Shown piece after piece: positions 15,990 through 21,737 of a DNA stretch of 34,619 bases. This DNA comes from Hoeflea sp. (GTDB taxonomy: Bacteria > Pseudomonadota > Alphaproteobacteria > Rhizobiales > Rhizobiaceae). Within the stretch, counting starts at the first letter, position 1. The number at the start of each line of letters is the position of its first letter. The notes beneath the pieces were generated by a model. It was given only the letters and a program-made list of their open reading frames with translations, did not search any database and had not been told where the DNA came from. The stretch lies in NCBI RefSeq assembly GCF_030682515.1, contig NZ_JAUXOD010000065.1, positions 1-34,619 of the forward strand. Reading direction: 5' to 3'. A program made the translations under genes and the position numbers.

Positions 15990-17327
15990 TCAGCCATGAG
16001 TAGGCCAAGCGCGATGCTCATCGTCGATGACAAAGACGTGGCGATGCCACTTTCCGTCAGCCTGGTGTTCCCGCAGATGCGGATGATCAAGCGGAAGATC
16101 GGTGTGGTCATGCACCAACTCTTTGGATTCCTCTGGCGGCCAGACGAAATGAGCCGCAATTGCCCCTATTAGAGCAATGAACCCCAAAATGATCATGGCT
16201 ACGGCCAGTCCAAAAGCCTGCCCCGCCCAACCCGCTACGGGATAGGTCAAAAGCCAACAGGCATGGGAAAGCGCAAACTGTGCCGAGAAGACTGATGGTC
16301 TGTCTTCGGGGTGCGCCGAAATTCTGAGCAATCGTCCGGACGGTGTCAGGATTGCCGAGTATAGCGCCCCGCTTACCATCCAAGCGGCCAAAAACAGCCC
16401 CCATGAAAGCAGCCCATAGGCCACGGCGGTGAGGCCATGGACAATGGTGAGCGCGGTCAGGAGAAACGCGGCCACAAGCATCAGCGTTCTGTCATCAATC
16501 AAGTCTAGAAGCCGCGGAAGCAACAAAGCGGTCAACATCGAACCGCCGCCAAACGCCATGAGAGCGTAGGCCACTTCACTCTGGCCCGCCCCGTAACCCG
16601 CCTGGACAATCACAACTGTGTTGACGATCACAAAGGCACCTGCCGCTGCCGCGGTCAGGTTCAAGGCGAGCAACCCTCGCAACCGAGGAGTCGCCAGATA
16701 GATATGCGAGCCTCTGGTCAGCCGCTCAAGGAACGGCCTGGCTTTCTCCTGAGCCACCCTGGGCGGAATGCTGACGAGCGAGACAAGCGCTGCCGAACAA
16801 ACAAAGCCGACAACCGTGCCGCCAAACAGCCAATGATAACTCATGAAGGCCAGCAGGAGGCCCGCGAGGGCGGGGCTAATCAGGTTCTCCATGTCGTAGG
16901 CCAGCCGCGACAGTGACAGGGCCTTCGTGTATTCCTTTTCGTCCGCCAGAATATCGGGAATGATTGCCTGAAACGCGGGCGTAAACGTTGCTGACGCCGC
17001 CTGAAGCACAAAAATCAGGACGTAGATCTGCCAGATGGCATCGATGAACGGCAGGCACAAGGCAACCGCGGCCCGCACCAGATCAGCGCCGATCAACACT
17101 GCCTTGCGAGGCAGCCTTTCGGAAACAGCATTCGCCACTGGCGACAGGCCCACATAGGCAATCATCTTGATGGCGAATGCGGTTCCCAGAACCGCCCCCG
17201 CCTTGTCGCCCGCGAGATCAAACGCCAGCAGACCGAGCGCCACGGTCAGAAGACCGGTTCCCAGCAAGGCAATGACTTGCGCCAAAAACAGGCGCGCATA
17301 GACTGGATGTTTGAGAACGTCTATCAT
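15990..17327 (-). CDS. MFS transporter with histidine-rich C-terminal tail
   Basis: This 445-aa membrane protein of the major facilitator superfamily (MFS_3/EntS-like layout) has about 12 hydrophobic segments, from ARLFLAQVIALLGTGLLTVA near the N-terminus to about residue 400. The cytoplasmic C-terminal tail is unusual: VHDHTDLPLDHPHLREH continues to WHRHVFVIDDEHRAWPTHG, giving some nine histidines in about 40 residues. Such a tail suggests binding of a transition metal, and the transporter may export or import a metal or metal complex. The start at 17327 (MIDVLKHPVYARLF) gives normal length. It is the last gene of a lower-GC four-gene cluster, with an 80-nt gap carrying a hairpin before it. 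Confidence 0.85.
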   Translation of the reverse strand: MIDVLKHPVYARLFLAQVIALLGTGLLTVALGLLAFDLAGDKAGAVLGTAFAIKMIAYVGLSPVANAVSERLPRKAVLIGADLVRAAVALCLPFIDAIWQIYVLIFVLQAASATFTPAFQAIIPDILADEKEYTKALSLSRLAYDMENLISPALAGLLLAFMSYHWLFGGTVVGFVCSAALVSLVSIPPRVAQEKARPFLERLTRGSHIYLATPRLRGLLALNLTAAAAGAFVIVNTVVIVQAGYGAGQSEVAYALMAFGGGSMLTALLLPRLLDLIDDRTLMLVAAFLLTALTIVHGLTAVAYGLLSWGLFLAAWMVSGALYSAILTPSGRLLRISAHPEDRPSVFSAQFALSHACWLLTYPVAGWAGQAFGLAVAMIILGFIALIGAIAAHFVWPPEESKELVHDHTDLPLDHPHLREHQADGKWHRHVFVIDDEHRAWPTHG

Positions 17328-17369
17328 GGGTTGTTCTACCAATCTGGAACGGGCAGAGACATTCGATCT

Positions 17370-17400
17370 GGAGCGCCTCCAGGATGTCCAGAGGCGCTCC
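17370..17400. other. 10-bp intercistronic hairpin in the metal cluster
   Basis: GGAGCGCCTC (17370-17379) and GAGGCGCTCC (17391-17400) are perfect inverted copies with an 11-nt loop. The hairpin begins 7 nt after the stop codon of the anchor-protein gene and ends 43 nt before the MFS start codon. No T-run follows in the minus direction, so it may stabilise the upstream message or attenuate MFS expression rather than end transcription. Confidence 0.55.
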
Positions 17401-17407
17401 GGTTTGA

Positions 17408-18046
17408 TTACTTCGGCAGAACAACTTGGCTGTATGCGCCGCGGACAGACAAGGTCACTGTGACGTCCTGCTTGTCGCGATTGCGCCAGAACCAACCGTG
17501 ATTGCCTGTAAAGGCGGCCTTGAGAACACCGTCATGGCCTGGCACTGCCCGTCCCTTTTCATAGCTGATCTCATTGCCTGACCCATCGCCATGAAGATCG
17601 TAGTTGAGTTTACCACCCTCGGCATTCCACTGAAATTCCGCTTCAGCGCCTTCCTGCATCACCAGCTTCACTTCAATGCCCTCGCCAGGTGTGAGCGTGT
17701 AAGTGACTGTATCGGTCCAGGCCTCGCTTGCCGATTGGGCATGAGCAGAACCAACAATCAGGCCAAACAAGCTGTCCAACAGATTGCTTGATTTGTCATC
17801 AGTCTCACTGTTTTGCAGCTCCAATTGGCGGTCCGCTTCCGCCTCGGCATGCAACTGTTGTTTAATCTCCCCCATTTCGGTGAGGTTGAGTATCTTGCCC
17901 ACGCCGGTCGGGTCGATTGCGTATTCTGAGGGCAGTACGATCGTCACCAAAATAACGATCGCCGAGATGATCGCGATGATCGTTGACTTGATGAGCTGGC
18001 GGGTCGAGGGCAACTCGGCACGGGTCGGGATGTCGGAATTGTACAT
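17408..18046 (-). CDS. membrane-anchored periplasmic protein of the metal cluster
   Basis: This 212-aa protein has a conserved-looking N-terminus (MYNSDIPTRAELPSTRQL), one transmembrane helix (about residues 21-39), and a probable coiled stretch (about 55-80). It then has a soluble beta-rich domain (about 105-212) containing WNAEGGKLNYDLHGDGSGNE and GNHGWFWRNRD. A second hydrophobic stretch ends in AHAQ at about 101-104, resembling a signal-peptidase site inside the protein. Proteins like this are often annotated only as 'transmembrane anchor protein'. Position between a HupE-like protein and a His-tailed MFS transporter suggests a periplasmic partner in metal handling. Ten nt separate it from the HupE-like gene. 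Confidence 0.75.
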   Translation of the reverse strand: MYNSDIPTRAELPSTRQLIKSTIIAIISAIVILVTIVLPSEYAIDPTGVGKILNLTEMGEIKQQLHAEAEADRQLELQNSETDDKSSNLLDSLFGLIVGSAHAQSASEAWTDTVTYTLTPGEGIEVKLVMQEGAEAEFQWNAEGGKLNYDLHGDGSGNEISYEKGRAVPGHDGVLKAAFTGNHGWFWRNRDKQDVTVTLSVRGAYSQVVLPK

Positions 18047-18056
18047 GGGGTTTCCT

Positions 18057-18800
18057 TCAGGAATTGAGAGTTGTGAAATAGCCAGTGAGATGCATGCCGG
18101 TCAGGACAAATCCTGCGGTCATCATCACCACATTTGCGGTGTAGGCATGACGCCAGAAGCTGTCGGTTCGCCGCCAGTAGCTCATGGCGATCAGGATGGC
18201 GGCCAGGGCCAGAAGCTGGCCGACCTCAACGCCGATGTTGAAGGCGATCAGATTGGTGAGCAGTCCATCGGGCGCAATCTCGTATTCCTGAACCTTCGTT
18301 GCCAGACCAAATCCGTGGAACAGACCGAAGATCAGTGTCGCAGCCTTGGTATTCGGCTGAAACCCGAACCAGCGCTGATATGCCCCCATATTGTCGAGCG
18401 CCTTGTAGACGACTGACAGGCCGATGATGGCGTCGATGATGTAGGAGCTCATTGTGATGTTGTAATAGATACCGAGGATCATGGTGGTTGAGTGCCCGAT
18501 GGCAAACAAGGTCACATAAATCGCGATGTGCTTCATCCGGTACAGGAAGAAGACCACACCTGCCAAAAACAGCAGATGGTCATAACCGGTGATCATGTGC
18601 TTGGCTCCCAGATACATGAACGGGATGAAGTGGATACCGGAGATTTCCTGGATGTAGCCCTTGTCGCCTTCGGTGACAGCGTGTGCCCATACGGCTTGGT
18701 CCATGAACGGAAGACAAGCCAGCGCGAGCAAGATGATGAGAGTAAGCCGCCGCAGCGCCAGACGCTGTTGCGGCACCCCCTCACTGAGTGAGTTCTGCAT
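18057..18800 (-). CDS. HupE/UreJ family membrane protein
   Basis: This 247-aa protein has a signal peptide predicted to be cut after AVWA (about residue 39), so the mature protein would start with His40. This resembles HupE, which is a nickel permease in hydrogenase clusters. Several membrane helices follow, with the family motifs MITGYDHLLFLAGVVFF (His75), AIGHSTT, FGLFHGFGLAT and FNIGVEVGQ, where His and Asp/Glu residues in helices can bind metal. It belongs to the HupE/UreJ_2-type group usually found outside hydrogenase and urease operons; no such genes are in this window. The ATG at 18800 has AGGA upstream and is preferred to an in-frame TTG at 18839. Confidence 0.85.
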   Translation of the reverse strand: MQNSLSEGVPQQRLALRRLTLIILLALACLPFMDQAVWAHAVTEGDKGYIQEISGIHFIPFMYLGAKHMITGYDHLLFLAGVVFFLYRMKHIAIYVTLFAIGHSTTMILGIYYNITMSSYIIDAIIGLSVVYKALDNMGAYQRWFGFQPNTKAATLIFGLFHGFGLATKVQEYEIAPDGLLTNLIAFNIGVEVGQLLALAAILIAMSYWRRTDSFWRHAYTANVVMMTAGFVLTGMHLTGYFTTLNS

Positions 18801-18851
18801 GTGGAATCCTATTTCCTTGATGGATTTTACCGGCTGCAATGGCAGCCGAAA

Positions 18852-19241
18852 TCAGATCAAAGAAACGGGCTTTGGTGGGCGATCCAGCCGAAATGAGCCG
18901 CCAAGCTCAATGGTTTCCGGGATGGAAGCGAAATGAATGCGGTTCTTGTCGCGGTACGCCAGATAAAGCTGACCAGCAAGATGCGGTGTCTCGTGCGAGT
19001 GATCAGCAGGGTTGTGACCATGGCTATGGCCCGCGCGCTGCTCCTCCAGCTCCCCATCGTCATGGCTGTGGCCGTGGTCGTCCGCGGATGCCAATTCGGC
19101 CTGTCTCATCTGTTCTGCTGCCTCAGCATTCACTGCCGAGTGCGACATTGAAATGCCCACGGCAGAAACGAACAATCCAAGCGTCAATGTGATCGCAAGG
19201 AAAATCCTGAAGGCTCTGCTGGGGGCGGAATTCATCATCAT
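18852..19241 (-). CDS. histidine-rich secreted or membrane-anchored protein
   Basis: This 129-aa protein has an N-terminal hydrophobic segment (about residues 11-32), acting as a signal peptide or anchor. It then has an acidic/histidine-rich stretch with DDHGHSHDDGELEEQ, AGHSHGHNPADHSHETPH and about nine histidines in 35 residues. The C-terminal part (AGQLYLAYRDKNRIHFASIP) looks like a small folded beta segment. Such stretches bind Zn, Ni, Co or Cu, so a periplasmic metal buffer or chaperone is likely. It is the first gene of the leftward cluster. Three in-frame ATGs in a row leave the exact start uncertain by two residues. Confidence 0.78.
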   Translation of the reverse strand: MMMNSAPSRAFRIFLAITLTLGLFVSAVGISMSHSAVNAEAAEQMRQAELASADDHGHSHDDGELEEQRAGHSHGHNPADHSHETPHLAGQLYLAYRDKNRIHFASIPETIELGGSFRLDRPPKPVSLI

Positions 19242-19739
19242 GAACTGCTTTCATACAATATCGCGCCGAAGCAATGAAGCTTTTTCCGCTCCTCCAGGGC
19301 CCGTAACTCCAAAACAGAAAATATGAAGCTTGATCAGACATGACAAATCCGAGGGTCTACGTGATGTCAGTAGGCTGAGCAGCGAAGGTCTGGATGGTCC
19401 CCATTGCTGCCGTTGGTGAAGCTGCAACGAGAATCCGCTTCCCGCCCTCCGCCGATTTTCGAACAACCGGAGCGAACAGCTGCTTTCGGGATGCCTGAAT
19501 TCGATCGCAAACGGCCGACATGGGGGCGCAAACCTGCCCACCCATCCAGGGACCTGCCGACCGCCGCCTCCTTGCGCCACCCTCTGCCTCAGGCAACAAT
19601 CCCGCCCGTCAACGCCCGCCATTCCTGTCAAAACTCAATGAACAGTTCTGGCAAATTGACCAAATCGGGAAAATTATGGATAGCTAAAATAAAGGCAACG
19701 CCTGGACGTTGTTTGCAGCCGAATCGGCGGGAGCCTCGA
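19242..19739. other. divergent intergenic region between the metal cluster and the 111-aa gene
   Basis: These 498 nt must hold the promoter of the leftward metal cluster and that of the rightward 111-aa gene. On the cluster side an AT-rich word TATTGTATGA (19260-19251, minus strand) could be a -10 region but no convincing -35 was found. Open frames through the middle (19404-19740 plus strand; 19251-19631 minus strand) lack coding character. No metal-sensor regulator gene and no mobile-element end was recognised. Confidence 0.5.
19656..19684 (+). promoter_or_regulatory. candidate promoter of the 111-aa gene
   Basis: TTGACC (19656-19661) is followed after a 17-nt spacer by GATAGC (19679-19684); a stronger AT-rich word TAAAAT lies just after it at 19685-19690. 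This puts the start of transcription roughly 50 nt before the start codon at 19740. The -35 box is good and the -10 weak. Confidence 0.35.
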
Positions 19740-20075
19740 ATGGGGTGTTCGGAAAACCTGGACGATATGCTTCTTCCTTTTCCGGCGGACGAAATGAACC
19801 GCGGCGTGCGGGAACTGTTTCAGACAATATTTCTGGAACGGCACGTCAAGAGATCATGGACCGTCTGCGAAATCACGATCGACGCTGGAACAAGGCCGGG
19901 CGCCAGGGTGCTTTGCGAGACATACAGGTCCGACGAAGTGCGTGAGGGAAACTGGGTCGAGTTCCCTTCCGTCGACGCTGCCGTGGTCGAGGCCGGGCGG
20001 TTGGCGCACAACAAGATGCGCAACGGCTTTCACTACAGCGCCGCGCATCAATCGGATGCGCAAAGGTCGCTGTAG
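19740..20075 (+). CDS. hypothetical protein, 111 aa
   Basis: This soluble 111-aa protein is not recognised. The start at 19740 (MGCSENLDDMLLPF) is supported by GGGAG about 5 nt before the ATG; the frame stays open upstream but without coding character. The product looks like a real small domain: an N-terminal helix (RGVRELFQTIFLERHV), then strand-rich segments (SWTVCEITIDAGTRPGARVL, NWVEFPSVDAAVVEAGRLA) and a short C-terminal tail. No membrane segment is present. A large palindrome follows it. It may belong with the neighbouring accessory genes, but nothing links them directly. Confidence 0.6.
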   Translation: MGCSENLDDMLLPFPADEMNRGVRELFQTIFLERHVKRSWTVCEITIDAGTRPGARVLCETYRSDEVREGNWVEFPSVDAAVVEAGRLAHNKMRNGFHYSAAHQSDAQRSL

Positions 20076-20085
20076 CACTTTGAAT

Positions 20086-20138
20086 TAATGCATGTTCGTT
20101 ATCGCTCAAATGAATCCATTTGAGCGCGACATGCATTA
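20086..20138. repeat. two-part perfect palindrome after the 111-aa gene
   Basis: Outer arms TAATGCATGT (20086-20095) and ACATGCATTA (20129-20138) are perfect 10-bp inverted copies. Inside them CGCTCAAATG (20103-20112) and CATTTGAGCG (20117-20126) form a second perfect 10-bp stem around a 4-nt loop (AATC). The two stems are separated by an uneven internal loop of 7 and 2 nt. It starts 11 nt after the stop codon of the 111-aa gene. No T-run follows. It may be a transcription end, a processed RNA structure or the remains of a mobile element. Confidence 0.6.
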
Positions 20139-20274
20139 TCGCCTGGCCTCCGTCGAGACGCGCTTTGGCGACGCCGCACCCGTTGCGATCGCCTGACGCC
20201 GCCCCGCCCGTGGCCGGACACGCCCAGGCCAAATGAGGGGGCGACGGCTGCCCGGCATCGTGGGGCGAAGCCCC

Positions 20275-20412
20275 TCACCGCTTTTCGCCCCACGGCCGGT
20301 GATGCTCACCCTCCGCGTCGAGCCGCGCAAAGCCGTGAGCGCCGAAGACGTCGCGGTGCGCCTTGATCAGCTTTGCCCTTCCCCGCGCGCCGGTGGATGT
20401 CGGCTGCTCCAT
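20275..20412 (-). pseudogene. remnant of the 3' end of gnd, now a 45-codon open frame
   Basis: The minus strand encodes 45 residues whose last 37 match the C-terminus of the intact 6-phosphogluconate dehydrogenase at 27634-29052 at 28 positions, including an unbroken FGAHGFARLDAEGEHH. Its stop codon lies where the real gnd stop lies, within a few residues. The rest of gnd (over 430 residues) is missing. An ATG has been gained at 20412, two nt after the stop codon of the YdeI-family gene, so a small coupled peptide could be made. It is read mainly as a relic of a second gnd copy. A GGGGC/GCCCC hairpin (20261-20273) follows at its stop codon. Confidence 0.75.
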
Positions 20413-20414
20413 GA

Positions 20415-21038
20415 CTACCGCTCCATCGCCCCCTTCCCCGCAAGGATCTTGTCCCGGTACCTGGCGATGCGGTTGATGCGGGTCTGCGCGGTCTTGGCTG
20501 AGCTCAAGGCGATGACGTAGCTCCTCTGGCGGCCCGGGGTGAGTGCGTGGAAGGCCTCAGTGAGCTCGGGGTCGGCGTCGAGCGCCTCGACCAGTTCGTC
20601 GGGCAGCTCGAAACCGCCCTCCTCTTTCTCAGGCTTGAGGCCCTGATCGGCATAGGCCATCGCCTCTTCGAGATAGGCGCGGATGATGTCCTCCATCTCC
20701 GCCACCTGGGCGTTGCGGGTGAAGCGGATCATGTCGGGATGTTGCGTGTTTTCGCCCTGGCGTTCGAGCACGCCATCAGGGTCCTGCATCAGCGCCGCGT
20801 TGAAGAAGCTCAGGCGGAAATCTGAGCGCAGGGCGCCGATGATGGCGATGTTGCGCCCGGCATGCCTGTAGCAGGGATGCGCCCATTTCACCGTTTCCTC
20901 AAGCTTCAGGTCGCGGCAGATGCGGCGCAGCGCGGCAAGCCCCGCGGTCCAGTGTTTCACCGAGCAGTCGGGCGTGTCGAAGCGGGCGCACCGCCCGCAG
21001 CCCCTGGTGAAGAAGTCTTCGATGTCGGTGATCATCAT
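20415..21038 (-). CDS. YdeI/OmpD-associated family protein (DUF1801 + OmdA-like)
   Basis: This 207-aa soluble protein has the two-part layout of the YdeI family. An N-terminal DUF1801-type domain (about residues 25-110; LEETVKWAHPCYRHAGRNIAI, then the FRLSFFNAALM strand) is followed by a C-terminal OmdA-like segment (ELPDELVEALDADPELTEAF, then LTPGRQRSYVIALSSAKTAQTR with R-x-x-R-I at the end). In enterobacteria YdeI is linked to stress and peptide resistance, but the biochemical role of the family is unknown. Four cysteines occur near the N-terminus (GCGRCARFDTPDC). The gene is followed at once by the gnd remnant. Confidence 0.85.
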   Translation of the reverse strand: MMITDIEDFFTRGCGRCARFDTPDCSVKHWTAGLAALRRICRDLKLEETVKWAHPCYRHAGRNIAIIGALRSDFRLSFFNAALMQDPDGVLERQGENTQHPDMIRFTRNAQVAEMEDIIRAYLEEAMAYADQGLKPEKEEGGFELPDELVEALDADPELTEAFHALTPGRQRSYVIALSSAKTAQTRINRIARYRDKILAGKGAMER

Positions 21039-21278
21039 GCGCGCTGGCCCGTGCTGGGGTCGCCCGCCTCAAGCGGCCGTCAGGACACTCGGAGCGGAGT
21101 GTCGCAACCTTGCCACGGGATGAGGCCGGCCGACAAGGCAAGCCGGCGCCGCGGCCACGAGCCGGGCACGCGCCGGCGAACGGCGCCCGCGCCACCCTTC
21201 CGGTTTGGCGCGATCGTTCAAGACAGGGCGGCCTGTGCCGCTTACCTCTTGGCCGACGCGCAACAGAAGGAGCTTGTC

Positions 21279-21737
21279 ATGAACCTTGTCCTGAACGGTG
21301 AAAGCCGAGAGATTCCGTCCGACTGGACGGATGAGCCATTGCTTCATCTGCTGCGGGAGCATTTCGGCCTGACGGGCCCGAAGTTCGGCTGCGGCGTCGG
21401 CCTTTGCGGGGCCTGCACGGTCATCATCGACGGCGTCGCCACCCGCGCCTGCATCACCAGGGCGGCCGATGTCGAGGGCCTGACGGTGCGCACCATCGAG
21501 GGCCTCGCCGAGGGCGGCGCACTGCACAGGGTGCAGCAGGCCTGGCTGGACCTCGCGGTGCCGCAATGCGGCTACTGTCAGGCCGGCCAGATCATGGCGG
21601 CGGTGGCGCTGCTCGATTCCGTGCCAGATCCTGCAGCGGACGACATCGCCGCCGCGATGGACGGCAATCTCTGCCGCTGCGGCACCTCGGCGCGCATCCG
21701 GGCCGCCATTCTGCGCGCGGCGGAGGGCGTGCGATGA
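21279..21737 (+). CDS. (2Fe-2S)-binding subunit of a molybdenum hydroxylase (IorA-like)
   Basis: This 152-aa protein carries electrons from the molybdenum site in xanthine-oxidase-family enzymes. It has the plant-type ferredoxin cluster motif FGCGVGLCGACTVIIDG and the second 2Fe-2S motif QCGYCQAGQIMAAVALL followed by GNLCRCGTSARIRAAI, all eight cysteines present. The two-subunit layout without an FAD subunit is that of isoquinoline 1-oxidoreductase (IorAB) and related membrane-side aldehyde or N-heterocycle hydroxylases. The start at 21279 has AGAAGGAG upstream. Its stop overlaps the next start (ATGA), so the two subunits are translationally coupled. Confidence 0.9.
   Translation: MNLVLNGESREIPSDWTDEPLLHLLREHFGLTGPKFGCGVGLCGACTVIIDGVATRACITRAADVEGLTVRTIEGLAEGGALHRVQQAWLDLAVPQCGYCQAGQIMAAVALLDSVPDPAADDIAAAMDGNLCRCGTSARIRAAILRAAEGVR

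Noticed and set aside
17370-17400. Intrinsic terminator within the metal cluster
   Set aside because: Strong stem but no T-run in the direction of transcription, and a cluster gene follows after 43 nt.
20275-20412. A functional second 6-phosphogluconate dehydrogenase
   Set aside because: Only the last 37 or so residues are present; no coenzyme or catalytic part exists.
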